NCBI RefSeq assembly: GCF_958295425.1
Contig: NC_081145.1
Span: forward strand, 19,576,465-19,640,464
DNA from: Solea solea
Lineage: Eukaryota > Chordata > Actinopteri > Pleuronectiformes > Soleidae
Direction of reading: 5' to 3'
DNA length: 64,000 nt
Shown: positions 1-13,254 of the stretch, one piece after another
Layout: each line of letters begins with the position of its first letter
Position numbering within the stretch: the stretch's first letter is position 1
The notes under the pieces: model-generated
Told to the model about the DNA's origin: nothing
What the model saw: the letters and a program-made list of their open reading frames with translations, nothing else
The model's database searches: none
Position numbers and translations under genes: made by a program

Positions 1-2788
1 ATCTGAGCATCTGTTGCTATGGTTACATGTTGATTGGAGTAAATTTGTGGCATATGCCATCTTGAATCCTCTTTAAGTGATATTATTATTGGGTCATCTT
101 ACATTGTCTCGAGTCAAGGATCTTAATGGAAAAAGCTTTTTTTTTTTAGTTTAACAAGGTTACATTTTTTTATTTCCCAAAACACTCCCTTCTGTCTCCG
201 TCTCCTTTTGATAGGATTATTTTTTGAGCTAAAAAGGCAGCTGTAGATCTAGCAGTAGCCAAGTTTGTAAAAAAAAATGAATTAGTCTGCATTAGAACAT
301 ACAATCGTAATCTCAGATAATTCACACTGACGCCAAACAATCACCAAATGAGGAAGAAGATGAAAACTATATAAATCTGTATATGTAATATGGCATTTTT
401 AATTACGTTAATATGTCATCTTGTATATATTATCTTGAATTAGCCGTAGTTAGTGGTAAACTGTGTTTTCAGAGTAGAGAAGAACACTTTAAATGCCCAC
501 ACTTCCTGCTCATCAACAACAGACCCAGTGATAACTTATCAATAACCCATCAAACACAAACACACAGCCACTGATTACAGAATGGTGAAACTGAATAAAA
601 AAACCTCCAGCACATACATTTGAATTGACTACACTGGTAAAGAGGTAAAAACATTTGTGGATGGAGCAAACCAAAGCCCAGGAGACACAGATAACTCTCT
701 ATAAGTGATGAGCAGTGAGTCGTTATTGATCTCAGCCTGTGAGCAGAGACAAAATGTCAACCTCCCTGCAGGATGGAGGGGCGTGTCCTGCAGGCCTTCT
801 GCCTGATGTTCAGTCCGACCAACAGAGACTTCTGCAGCGTGTGTCCACTGTGTCATTTCACACAGTCATCACTCAAACATCACGTCAGAGAAAATGTGTG
901 TTCTGTCTACATGAAGTTACTGATAAAGACAATGGCAGGATGCAAACGTATTAAAAACAACATTGTTCACCGAAGTGGTGTACAACAATAAAGCAAACAT
1001 TTAAAAACACAAACTGAGCACACACAACACACACACACACACACACACACCAAAACAAGTGAGAGGTAGGTCACACACAGTCAGACTCACACATAGTCCA
1101 ATGCCAAAGAGAAAAGATAAGAGATAAGATAAGTCAGACTTAAAAACAGGAAGTGATGAGGCTTGTCATTCCGTAATTTGGGAGCTGCTACTGTGTAAAA
1201 ACTTAAGCCTCGAGTTAAGCTGGACATTCGCTGAGAAAAGCCTTTAACTTGATGTATTGTCATTCAAATTCATTATTACAGCAGATTAAAAGATCGATAT
1301 GTACCAAATAGTGGCTTTATAAAGTTTATTTATTGTTTTAACAAACTTGAACAGATGCAGCCATTTAAAATGCACTGTGTTCTTTTGTTAGGCACCCTGT
1401 TGTGGACTGGGAGCCAGTGGAGGGAAGCCAGAATGGGAGAGTTATAGAATTTATTCTAAACTTTCAAAATCTAGCTGCATCATTATTTTAACCATCTTTA
1501 ACCATTAAGATGGTTCAATTTCCAGGGAGCTTATACCAAACACCTCCTGCTCCTGTCTCGCAGTTGTCACGCCGACTTTAAAGTAAACGCGATTGATTGA
1601 ATGATTCTCCCCAACAATCTGAACAAGGCCAATAGAAACAGCCCTAAATGTGTTTGCATTAAAGCGACTTTGCAGAGGATTTCTGCAGAAGAAGAAGAAG
1701 AAGAAGAGAGGATCTGCCCACAGCTTTGGCTCCGAGGTACAGTCAGCTTAGCACCATCCAGCAGAGTTATTGCTGAGGTACTACTGAACACCACAGAACT
1801 GTGGAAAATGAAACCGTAGAACTTAATAAGGCAGACAGAAACAACAGACAAGACTCAAGACACACAGGCTACAGCTTAAGTGAGGAAACCTGCGTCTGAA
1901 ATGTCAACATAGCGACCACAGAGGTACAATCATTTGTGCCTGTATCTGCTCTACAGATACCCAAAATGAACAGTCCTACTTTCCAAACATCCACCTCACC
2001 AAGGTCACAGAGTCACTCATGCTTCCCTCATCCTCATTGATCCTCCAGTTTCCACCCCTTTTTCACGCTGGCCCCACAGTTCTGTGCCGAGACTTGTGTC
2101 TGTTGGACGCCGATCGATATTGGCCTCACTGTTTTGTGCATTAGACGTCCACATTTTTCATTTTCAAACAATCAATGCTCAGATAAACACCGGTCTTTAT
2201 TCCTGTTGCAGAGCTAAAGAGCTCTATCTGTCAAGGAGACTGATATGAATGTGAGAATAGGGCCTGAAATTAGAGACACAAACTGTTTTGAGAACACGGC
2301 TTTTCATACGGTAGTACTCACTCTAAACTGCCTTGTTTATGATCGTCTGTAAAAGGTCCAACATGTAAATTGTCAGAATGTCTTAAATGACTACAAAGGG
2401 TGCAATTCTTTTTTAACCTCTAATTTGAAACAGCTTTTTTTCTTTCTACTCCTATATTTTCCAGTTTTATACAGAGTCTGGGTATAATACGTAACAGCTA
2501 CAGTGCCATATGCATCACTTTTGTACTGTAATAAATGGAGGGGTACGGGGCATTTGGGAACATCAAAGCAGTGACAATCTGGCACCAATAGCGGCAACAA
2601 TGTCAGCCTATGGAAAACCAAACGTGTCGCGACACGTGCATGTGTTGGTTTGGAAAACGGGGTCACTCTTGTCTTTCAGTAAGGACGCAAAATGTGGCTC
2701 CTCGGTGTACAGGACATGAACCTTAGGCCGCTTCCCTCCAGCAGGCCTGTCATTTCAGCTTCACGTCCACATACCATGTCTTAGACGT
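1..2788. other. Gene-free spacer, left edge
   Basis: I see no coding exon with convincing family similarity or good splice sites here. The open frames near 630-990 and 1,570-1,850 are short, overlap each other on both strands and resemble no family I know. The DNA is AT-rich with scattered poly-T and poly-A tracts and one CA microsatellite. Confidence 0.6.
1021..1050. repeat. (CA)n microsatellite
   Basis: An almost pure CA dinucleotide tract of about 30 bases with one interruption near its left end. Confidence 0.95.
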
Positions 2789-2811
2789 GGGGGGGGGGGG
2801 GGGGGGGGGGG
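2789..2811. repeat. Uninterrupted G23 run
   Basis: Twenty-three consecutive G residues sit 24 bases left of a short hAT-like element. Such runs readily form G-quadruplexes and are error-prone in sequencing, so the exact length is uncertain. Confidence 0.9.
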
Positions 2812-2834
2812 ACAAATCAGGTCAGCCCTTAATG

Positions 2835-3045
2835 CAGTGCTTCCCAACCCTGGTCCTCAGGGAACACTGCCCTGCATGTTTAACCCGTTGCCCTGCTCTA
2901 ACACACCTGATTCAGATGAACAGCTCGTTATCAGGCTTCTGCAGAGCTTGGTGACGAGCGAGCTGACCGTTTGAATCAGGGGTGTTGGAGCAGGGCAACA
3001 TCTAAAACATGCAGGGCAGTGTTCCCTCAGGGCTGGGAAACACTG
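2835..3045. mobile_element. Short non-autonomous hAT-like element with 8-bp target duplication
   Basis: The 211-bp element begins CAGTGCTTCCCA and ends with the inverted form TGGGAAACACTG. The terminal inverted repeats continue for about 40 bp with few differences. The flanks carry a perfect 8-bp direct repeat, CCTTAATG, at 2,827-2,834 and 3,046-3,053. CAG-type ends plus an 8-bp duplication are the hAT signature. It encodes no protein, so it was presumably moved by a transposase supplied elsewhere. The superfamily call rests on ends and duplication only. Confidence 0.88.
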
Positions 3046-3061
3046 CCTTAATGCATGCACT

Positions 3062-3062
<1 letters not shown>

Positions 3063-3116
<54 letters not shown>
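3063..3116. repeat. (GT)27 microsatellite
   Basis: A pure GT tract of 27 units starts 9 bp right of the hAT-like element's target duplication. It creates long spurious Thr-His frames on the opposite strand. Confidence 0.97.
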
Positions 3117-3119
<3 letters not shown>

Positions 3120-3923
3120 ATTGAAAGTGCATGTGTTTGAGTACATGAAAGTGGTTTGCAATATTTGTGGGTGGAGCCAAAATGGCTTTAAGATGAAGGG
3201 CATTAGAACTGAAATGGCCTGAAACCAAAGAAATGCAAAGCAAAACAAGGGTGCCACATGAAATCCCAGCGCCATGTCTTTCAAACAATAGAAGGCAGAT
3301 GACGATCACCAGAGGGGGATTGTTGGATCGCATGTCTGTGGCAAAAATGTTGCTCCCTGCTTTTGACAGTGGCTCTTGAAGTCTCAACAGATTTACTGGA
3401 ATCTGAAGTGACATGCTGTCTGCCGGGGCTCAAGTTAATTTCCTCCGACTGTTATTATCTTCATTGCTTTAACCTTTAAAAGGGAAAAGACGAGCTTTAG
3501 TCTTCTTTAGAAGTTCTCCTTAGCCAACCTCAGACTAAAGCAGCCACATGTGCAGGTATTTTGAATGTGCTGTTGAGGCCATTTAAGCAGTGGCTCTGTG
3601 GAACCTTCCATGTTTTGTGTGAAGGATGATTTTGTTGATACAGACAAAGCTTCTTTCAGAAATCAAAAGCGCAGTCACTGTATTGTTTTAGAATCAACGA
3701 AAACAAGTCTTATATGTATCACACCGTTATTCCTGATACTGTTGAATAAAATGTGAAGAAGGCAGGATGGACGTCACTGTGACTGTGTCACTGTGACTCT
3801 GGTGCTGACTGAGCAGTGGAACCATCCGAGTGATGGGAAGAGGAACCGTCATGTCCTCCACAATCGGCAAAGACAAACAGGGGAAGAGCAAACATGGAGG
3901 TCTGAGATCTTCAAGGTTGACCC

Positions 3924-3954
<31 letters not shown>

Positions 3955-5121
3955 ACACACACACAGCCAGCCACTGACTTCAATTACAAACATCTGGAGC
4001 ATTTACAACACAAATTGGTTATAAATAGTTTTACAGAGCAGAGTGGGAGGATAGAGGTATGGATAAGGGCTGGGATTACTGTTTACTATCATAGAGAAAA
4101 CTAATATTTACAGGTGAATTAAAGTTGGTCACCCATGGCAAATGTCTGTCTGGGCCTTAATCCAACCTGAGGCAGAGTTCATGTTTTGAAAGGGGGGGTA
4201 ACGCAAAAATCTGAGATCACTGGAAAAATAGAAGAAGAATTTGCCCCCGACCAGATGTCTGATCTCTCACAAAGTGCGTTCACAGGCTTGTGACGCTTCA
4301 CTCAAAAGGTGAAGAAGATCCCAGCGTTGACCTCTGCCTCTTTGAACAAGAGCAGGTCCTGTAGCACCTTTTTAAAAACATAAACACATAAAAAAATATG
4401 ACATATTTCATTAAGGAGAGGGTGATTGCGCTCCGTTAAGTTGAAGTACAATTTCTGAGAAAGGTTCGTCTGACATTTTGATTTGTCCTCTGAGGAAAAG
4501 CCTGTATTGTTTGCTTCAGCCTCACCTATTGTGTGCAGCAGACTGTGTTTCAGCTAAGTCAAGCAGCTTGGACTCAATAACAATACAAGGGGCTTTGCCT
4601 CGGTTTGTTGGCAGTCGCTCACATCATCTCCCTCCCCGTTTTTTCCACTCTCTCACTGTCGTAAGATGTTAATTTAATTTCTCAGTTCTGACTGAACCAC
4701 ACACACCATTGAACCTCCCTCTCACCCAGAAACCCAAAAAGGAAATGAGTCTTCAATTAGCTAAAGAGGAAGATGTTTCAAGGTCCTCTTTCTGCTCTAG
4801 TGAGTCGTGACTTGCAGAGGAAAACATGGCACTTTCACTTCCACCCCAGAGTTTTCGGTCAGTTTAAATGTGCACACCAGCAAAAGATTAGCACATCCTC
4901 TTATGATATAGTACTGTGCAAACGTCCTTGGCCAACATTAGATTTGTTGTTAAAGCAATGTTTTAATGACCATATACAATTATTTCTCAATCTCTTTATT
5001 AGAATACAACCAGGAAATTCAGGAGATGTGCATGCAGTATTAAAATGAAACTACACTAACAGCAGCAGGATGCTGGCTCTTTAAAATGTGGAATGGTACC
5101 CAAATGAATGTCCTTGCTAAC
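3117..5121. other. Gene-free spacer
   Basis: No gene is recognised. The notable item is the C20/(AC)n tract at 3,921-3,965, listed separately. The open frames near 3.7-4.1 and 4.5-5.0 kb are either driven by that tract or lack any family resemblance. Confidence 0.55.
3921..3965. repeat. C20 run fused to (AC)12 microsatellite
   Basis: Twenty consecutive C residues (3,921-3,940) run directly into an AC tract ending at 3,965. The C block could fold as an i-motif, its complement as a G-quadruplex, and the AC block could adopt Z-DNA. Confidence 0.95.
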
Positions 5122-5515
5122 TACGGGGGATACCATATGATACATGATACATGGTCCACGATACCAATAATATCACGATACAATGATTCTGTGATAATCA
5201 ATATATTGCAAGATAATCATATAGCAATACATCACGATAACTGAAGAAATGGGGATTTCTCTATTCACAACATAGAGAACAAAGTGCATGAAGTCTATGT
5301 ATTATCCCGCTGTGAACTCCCTCTTCTTCTGCCAAGTAACTTCCGCTCAAGTTTCCCCTCATTCGTTTGAGCAGCGCCACCGTGAGAAGACATCAAGTAG
5401 CTACACGCGGCAAGTGAAACTGTCACTTTAGAGCGCCTTCATTTGTTAATTAAAATTGTATTGCACGAGGAAGGATGACGATATATCACCAAAACGATAT
5501 TTTGACCCACAGCTA
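5122..5515 (+). mobile_element. Interspersed repeat rich in cgata motifs, copy 1
   Basis: This roughly 390-bp block starts in a segment reading tggtccacgataccaata and ends in acgatatatcaccaaaacga. An inverted homologous copy lies at about 48,343-48,712, including the central part around a gtttcccctcattc-like segment. A truncated copy lies at about 46,209-46,315. AT-rich repeats with many cgata/atatcg motifs are typical of fish non-autonomous hAT elements. That assignment is by general resemblance. The boundaries are approximate. Confidence 0.7.
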
Positions 5516-6296
5516 CTAGTAACACGTCTCTTTATCCTATTACACTTTGCTGTCTATTGTGTCAGGTTTATTTAAGAAGGTTGTATGAGTTTAACTCACT
5601 GGCAACTTGCTACTACTGTGAATAAGACCAACTTTCAATCCTCCCATTCAAAATACCAGAGATCACATACACATGCACCCCACACTGTACTTCACTCTCT
5701 GGAGAGTCTAAAGATGCAGGGCTGCCTATATTACCTTCAAGGCTTGATGTCAAAGGACAAAAACAAGCAGAAGAGACAACTGTCAAGTAGCTTAGTGTGT
5801 GCTGTGGCTGAAGTGCAACGCCTGCTAATGACGGGGCGCTGCAGGGTGCACAGCTGGTTCAACCCTTCATTATAGCACATAGGCCTCGTCCCAAATGAGA
5901 CTATGCGGTTTGTGAGAAACAACACGGCCATGAAGTGGTCAGACAGTTCATTCTGAAGGTTGCGCAGCAGAAGTGAGATCTGTACACTGAAAAACAAACA
6001 TGTGGGAAAACCAGAAAAAACAGCGGAACTACTGTGTGAACTGCAATGCAAGTTTACTTTATATCAAATGTGTTAGGGATTATGGTTTTAGGACGACACA
6101 ACAGAAACTAGCAGCTCAATTTGGAGCAAATCCCAGCTTCCAAATGATTACGTTGCCCAGTCAAGACCTCTGGCACTGAACGCTCCACTGCTTTCTGTCA
6201 TTGAAAAAATGGATGACACAGTAAGAGAACGCCTCTAAGCTGGTGCTCACCTCTCCACCTGGAGGCTGACAGAGGAAAACAAAAGGTTCTTTAGCC

Positions 6297-6700
6297 GTGT
6301 TTCCATCATGGTGCAGTTCGATTTGACTGAGAACGGTACGTGACGCCAGCAAGATACGTAGAGTGACGACGTACCAGTGCGATGACAACAAACAACAACA
6401 TTGAACGTGACACAGCAGACAACACAAAGGACAACAACAAAGGACTATTTGTCTCAACAAAACAGTCAGACAACATACTGCTGGAATTGAAGAAACACCA
6501 GTCCCAATGAAGTTACGTGTTTCTGTCGACCAATCAGCTGATGACTATCGTGGCTAGAGCTGGTCTAGCTCCTCCCAGACTATACCATTTTACTCTGGTA
6601 CCCCAAGGGAAGCATACTGAATGGTTGGGGCCAATATTTTGGTACAATTCCTAATGGAAAAGCACAACAATACGTACCATACTGAACCGAACCGTTCCAC
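6297..6700 (+). mobile_element. Interspersed repeat with gtttcca/tggaaa ends, copy 1
   Basis: The block starts near gtgtttccatcatggtgcag and includes the signature gtcgaccaatcagctgat, then ggtacc. Towards its right end it reads accgaaccgttccactc. The same signatures occur in reverse order on the other strand at about 17,135-17,400. It has no coding capacity. It is probably a non-autonomous DNA transposon, with superfamily unassigned and limits approximate. Confidence 0.7.
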
Positions 6701-6719
6701 TCGCTATAGATGAAGATTG

Positions 6720-8302
6720 GGCAAAATAGGGTCACAAATCAAGGTCATATCTTACCTTTTTTACTTTTGACGGAGCCAACACTAGCGGTTTCCAATCTTT
6801 AATGACAAACTATTGTTTTAACTTGAGAAGATCAGTATCAGTATTGTCAAATAAAAAGTAAAATTCACACAAATGTCACTATAATTCCAATGAAACTGTA
6901 ATGTTGGCGCCAATGCAGCTAAAGTAGTTGATCAAATGTTCATGAGCAGCATAGAAGAATCAGCCAGCCATGAAGATCAGAAGTGTGATGAAGTTCTGAA
7001 CCTCTCACTATGCCTTTCCTGAAACCAGATGCCTGGCCCAATGATTATCCCTGGTCCTAAGGTAACCATGGCAACAACCTTGGCTTAGTCACACTCGCTG
7101 CCCCACAAGTCCAATCCTGTACAGATTAGATATGACCATCATACAGACCAAGTGAATCCTTTGAGGATTATATCGCAGAAACAGAGAAAAACTCGTGGCC
7201 ATTCGCTCTCTGATTCCAGACCGAAGCTGATCCTCCACACAACTCAGAGGATGGTTTCCAAAGCCTCGTGTCGCCTGCAGACCAAATGTGTGCTTTCTGT
7301 CAGCTAGAGGGGAAAAAAATTATCTGAAAAATGCTGGCTGCGGCCAAAGAGAAGAGGGGGAGAAGGAAAAAAGAAAGGCAGTCTCAAATTCCACATTTTG
7401 TGTCTCGCTGGATGATGTCAGAGAAGCCGCGCAGATACACATTTAATGCAGAATGCAAAAAGGCTCCGATGCCAACAGCTCTTTCTGTCTGGGATGTTAA
7501 CATTTGTGATGACATTTTAAAGGGAGAAGATTTGCAAACATGAGACAGTCTGTACCGTCGGCCACCAGTCTGCTTCATACAAAGAGGCCCCGAGGGAAGA
7601 CATGAGCTCGCTATGAGAGTGTGTGTGTTTGTGTGTAGATATCAATGGATTAAGAACACTCCATTTAGTCCCAAGAATGCAGCCATTAGGCCAAACACAA
7701 CTCCCACAATGATGAGCCTCAGGGCACATTTACAAAAACAGGGTGTTACCAAAGGTGCACACACACACACACACACACACATACACTGTATCTTCATCAT
7801 CCTCTTCATTTGCAGCATGTCATCCCATCCATTATCCTGAAATCGAACTCCCAAACACAGAAATGAATAATACAAAAAGGACACGCATGTGAATCCACGC
7901 TGGTAAGAAGAAAGGCAAACACATCCCCATCAGTAAATCACATTCAGACAGGACGGTGTAATAGAGAGGAAGTCTGCTGCATGGTTTGCTCAAGTACAAA
8001 CAATACTACCTGATTATGTGAAACCAGAACTGCAATAAAACACACTACAATGTGGGGAGGTTTTTTTCATGTTCCTACTGCTTCCTCTACGCTGAGTAGA
8101 GATGGACTGAGGCAACTTTGGAATTCTCCGAGTAACTCAGCTCCTTCGTTGTGGCCTGGCATCGTTACCTGAGTGTATTTATTTTCTGAGCTGACAAAGT
8201 TGATTGACAAACAGAGACAGCGATTTCCCCCCCACTTCCTTTAAAGACTGACCACAAACACTTCTAAATAAACACCGCCACAAATGACTGAATGTCATTA
8301 TG

Positions 8303-8335
<33 letters not shown>

Positions 8336-9141
8336 AACAACTGCTGATTAAAATGTGATGAAACCTTGAATCAGTGGAGTGTAAACCTCCACTGAGGCTG
8401 CTCAGATCCCTGCAGTGTCAACACACTTCCCTATCCTGTGAAGTTAACCATTGTTTTTATTTGAATCCTCAATCCAGAAAATAATTTCTCCTCTGGGCCA
8501 TACCCTACAACTCAAATCCATCCATTACGCTTTGAAGTACGCGTCTCACAGACGCACAGACAGATAAATGTGGGCAAAAAAAAAAAACACAACTTCCTCA
8601 GAGCAGGTATAAAAAAAATAATCATGAAAGCTGAAGATGAAGTGATGCTTTTACCGCTTCACACTGCTGCATGAGGTCCTCAGTCCCTTTATGATCTTCC
8701 ATCCATCTTTTCTAATCCTTTGTACTGGAGGAGTGGCGCGTTACTTTGCAGATGACTATTCGGCTGATTGACTAATAAACTAAATGACTAATTGTTGGCG
8801 CTCGTGTGCGGTTACACCCACAATACACACACACACACACACATCTAGGTCATGGTGTTATGATACATTCTATATTCTGTATATTCTGTCAAAATGCCTT
8901 TTGATCCATGATGATTTTTTTACTGCTGTGACCCACATATTTCCCATTTCCGTCACTTGACCACATGTATGATTGTTTACAGCATGTTTCATACGTCATG
9001 CTTAATCGCTCTGATTCATTTCTTTCTACTGGAGCTAATTAATTAGTTGGTGGAACGGCCTCATTTCCTAATGTGTATCATGAATGTTTCATTTACACAC
9101 ACATGTCCACTACATTGCTGGCAAGACGTCACTGCACAGGA

Positions 9142-9142
<1 letters not shown>
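6720..9142. other. Gene-free spacer
   Basis: No gene is recognised. It contains CA tracts near 7,758-7,780 and 8,824-8,842 and a pure TGC tract. The frame at 7,331-7,543 is lysine- and arginine-rich but resembles nothing I know. Confidence 0.55.
8303..8335. repeat. (TGC)11 trinucleotide repeat
   Basis: Eleven uninterrupted TGC units, one of several CTG/CAG tracts in the window (also near 10,402, 18,833, 20,680 and 21,880). None is in a supported coding exon. Confidence 0.96.
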
Positions 9143-9194
<52 letters not shown>

Positions 9195-9473
9195 CTATTC
9201 TTCTTAAGACACTGCATTCACTTCCTAACCAAAGTGTTACACCTAACCTTAACCTTAACCTTAACCAGTTAATACCCAATTCTGTCCTTAACCTGATTAC
9301 CATTAAAACTGTCTTAGCCCTACACTTAACCAGTTCCTTAGAAACAAGGCTCTGCCGCATTAGGACCAGATCTTGGTCTCCATAAGGACTACTGATCCTG
9401 ATAAGGTCAGAGTTTATGCCAGAAAAGGCCCCACAGAGGTAAGACCTACAAGCACACACACACACACACACAC
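9143..9473 (+). repeat. CA-bounded repeat family, copy A
   Basis: A core of about 260 bp lies between two CA microsatellites. It reads through ccttaaccttaacc, then aaccagttccttagaaac, ggtctccataaggac, and finally gtttatgccagaaaagg. The same ordered landmarks recur at 21.54, 23.30, 23.42 and 23.69 kb. The TTAACC-like stretch is part of this unit and is not a telomere tract, which would be TTAGGG. The element class is unknown to me. The CA arms look like part of the repeated unit. Confidence 0.8.
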
Positions 9474-12400
9474 AAATCTTGAAAACAAAAGGCCCATCTA
9501 ATCACACACACACACAGAGAGAGAGTCCATAAGGAGATATAGACATGTCGCGCAGGCACCGTCTCCCCTCCCCCCTCTCTTTCTCTCCATCCAGCCACCA
9601 AATCCACTTAGAGGCCAGTAAGCGACTCACTGATTGTTTTCTCTCAGGCAGCAGCTGCTCCGTCTCGAGTCTCGACCACCTAATCAACTGTCAGTCAGGC
9701 AGCCAGTGAGTGAGGAGGTGGGAGATTTAAATTTCCTTTCACTAATGAACAAATCCACGGTCTCTGGATCTCTGTAACAACAAGGGTTTGTGAAATATCT
9801 ATTGTCGTTCATTTGTTTGAATTTTGGAACTTGGAACTTGGAATCTTCGTCATCATCGGATCCTCATAGCACTGTAGCAGCTGATGACACGAGATTGAAT
9901 CAGGCGCGCGTCGTACTTGTTGCTTACGGCTGGTGTAAGTGGTGCGAGTACAGGCGTCACACTTTTATTTTTTATGCCGAGGCAAAAACAAAAAGGTCTG
10001 TGCCGTTGTTACGGAGGATCAAAATCAAACCTCCTTCTGATCCTTCGTTCACACCCGTGTAACCACCGCGAGGGACAGATTTCTCACCCTACTCTCACTA
10101 AATGAAACCCTGCAGCGCTCACCTTGACCTAAGCTCTATAAAACACACACACACACACACACTCTCTCACGCGACACACTTATCACTGTCACCAATCCGC
10201 CCTCATCCCTACTTGTACACACACTTTCTCTGGCGAGACTTTTCAGAGCCGTGACAACAGCCAACCACATCGCAGCTGCTCACAGACCACAAACCAATTG
10301 CCCGCTTTCCTTCATTCATCCCTGGCCAATGAGTGCTCTCCGTCTGCATCTTGTTTTACATGAGCAGCTCTCATTATTGTTCCAGATGAGACTGTAATAC
10401 TGCTGCTGCTGCTGCTGCTGCTCAGCTCTTACTGTACCACAGAGCGTCTGCTCCTTCAGAGGAAACATAGCTTTTCATTAAAAACACAGCTGTACAGATG
10501 ACTGACTTCCAGTAGCATCTTAGTTATCATCGACATGTCGACTGTACGCGACGAACTGTCCCTTTAATTGGATTATTAGCAGTTTTCCTATTTCCTTTTT
10601 TCTGCTCATGTATATATATCGTGTATATAATTGTGCTTGTTGTCTTTATTTTATTATGTTCTGATATAGTTAAGTCCCTATTTATTTCCTTATCAGATCA
10701 ATTTACCAATTATTTCCTTTAATGAATAGATAAAGAAAATGTGGGTAAAAAATGCCTCCATGTTGTCCAAAGTTGACAACCAACCGATTAAACCCACAAC
10801 CAAAATATTCTAGATTAACTCTCACAGATAACAAAGAAAACACATTTGAGAAGATGCACCATTTTAAATATTAATTAAGATTAATTGACTGATTGGCCAA
10901 TTTATTCCCTATTGGCCCACTAATCATTTCAAACACTCAATTTCATCTTAAATTCACATTGAATCATCAGATATTTCAGGCTACAATTACCTTGTATTGA
11001 ACGCTCTACAGCCGGACGTCACATACAGATCAAAAGAAAAAACATTGGCATGAATGAGAATGTTATTTATTTCCAAAGGACACATAAAGAAAACTATAAT
11101 CCTTTTCCTTTTAGTGAATAAAAATAAAAAGAAGGAGAATACGTCTTACCTGCTGCTGCCTCCGAGTTAAGAGTGGAGTAAAAACACGTTTGTGAGGCTG
11201 ATCAGCAGCTGACCCTCATTGTTTCCTTCTAACTGCTGCTTATTTCAGAGCAACAAAGTGAGTCTGGCTCCCATAGCAACTGCTGCGTGACAGGCAAGGT
11301 TGAAGAGGTATATGTTTAGACCTTAAATGAATGAATGAGTGAATGAATGAATGAGGAGCTATTACAAGAGGGAAAACAGTAAGAAGGGCTTACGCTTTTA
11401 AGCCCAACAGGAAACTAACAATGTAACATTGTCCTTATTTTTATATTTTATTTTATTTTATATTTTTTATTCCTGTACTAAACTAACAAGAATAAGTATC
11501 TCCAGTAATAAAGTCAACATCAAACTGCTTGGCAGTGATTCAGCCTTCTGTGTTTGTGTGAATATTAATAGAATTGGCATGGCACGTCGTATCATGTTTG
11601 AGGAGCCCACAGAAGACCGAGATTAGCCTGTTACTCTAATTATCCCACAACAAACATGTGTCATTATTAATCCACTGATTAACTTTGATTCATTAGATTT
11701 AGTCTATAAATACGAGGTGTTTTTAAAAACCCAAATCTTTTTGTCAGTACCAAAAATGAACTGTAACTAATATAACAGGAAGAACTAAATAGTTTGCTAT
11801 TTACATTTTAGTCATACAATTCTCATGCAGTGATCCGAACGATTTGCTACAGGACAGAATCTCCACCATGACTAGAATTTACAATTTACAATAATGACTG
11901 AACGACAAGGGGCGACATCTGCAAAGTGTGAGCCCGCATCGTCTTTCACAAAATGTGCCGCTGAATCACCATCTCCTACCTGCTATATCCGTATTGTGGC
12001 GTCCCAGTTTAGAGTCGCATACCAAAGTAGGACAAGCGGCAGGACAGAGCAACTTTCAGACAACCTTGGCAGAATGACTAAGCTTCTCGGGCCAGACTGA
12101 GGCAAAAGAGAAGCGTGGAGAAAGTGAAGGAAAAGATGAGACGTGCTGCAAAGCAAGAACAAAAAGAAGAAAGGAGGACAAAACGCCAGCCAGGTATTTA
12201 TAGCACGGGTATCAGCACTACATCTGATATGTTCTACTGATTTATTATTGCAACAAACGGCACATTTCGTAATCAATGAACCTTTGAAAAGATATTGTAT
12301 TTACTATAATGTATGGTATGTAAAATTTGACACATTTAAAAAGCAGCAAAACATTACATTTTTCTAAATGTCTTTAACTGGAAGAACTGGAAAAGACTGT

Positions 12401-13221
12401 AGTCAAGTTTCTAAGAAGAACATAAATACTTAATGTGTTTGCTGCATGTTAGACAAAAGGTTAGGTGACATAAATGACAAAAATGAACTGTACTCAACAC
12501 CACAGACATGATTTCACTGGTACACTCACACGAAGATTCACCGACACCAACGTAAGAACAGTTCAGTCACACACAGAGAGATCAGACTTCATCAAACTGA
12601 GCGAGCCACACCCAAGTCATCTGGTCACAGACTGCTTTGTTCGTTCGATCTGGCCACGGCTGCCTCTCTGTCTCACACACACACACACACACACACAGCC
12701 AACAGCACAGTGGAACAAAGCAGTGATAGAGAGTAAGTCACACGCTCGTCTCTCCCCCATCTGTCATATTGTACATGTACTGCCTTTAGATTCCTCTCAT
12801 GTGCGTTGCTGCTGCCAGCGCGTCTTCAGAAGGGCGGATTTTTGGCCGCGGCTTCCAGCCCCGCAGCCAGTCCGCGATTACACAAACCAGACGCTGCTTA
12901 CAAACAAAATATGAGACAAGCGCTTAATAAATACAGTAACTCAGCTCTCGGGAGAAGTGACACGAGCGCGGAACAGCGCAGCCTCCTGTCTTTGCGGGCA
13001 CGCTGTCAAAAATGTTTCGCGCCTCAACCACAGACATTAGTGACATGTGACATGATGAATCCCAAAATGACACAGTACTAATTGCAGGCGGGCGAGAGTT
13101 TTTCTTGCAACCCTCCCCGGCGCTTTTCACAGGCAGTCTGGCACGTGTTTGGCGAGAGTTTCTGGCTGAGCTGGACCCGTCTCTCTTTGCATCATGATTT
13201 CCCACAAATAAAGACACTGTA

Positions 13222-13254
<33 letters not shown>

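Noticed and set aside
2857..3414. 185-residue minus-strand open frame
   Set aside because: It runs through the GT microsatellite and the hAT-like element, has a long Thr-His block, and resembles no protein.
9240..9268. Possible interstitial telomere repeat
   Set aside because: The unit is CCTTAA rather than CCCTAA, is short, and belongs to a dispersed repeat seen in degenerate form at four other places.
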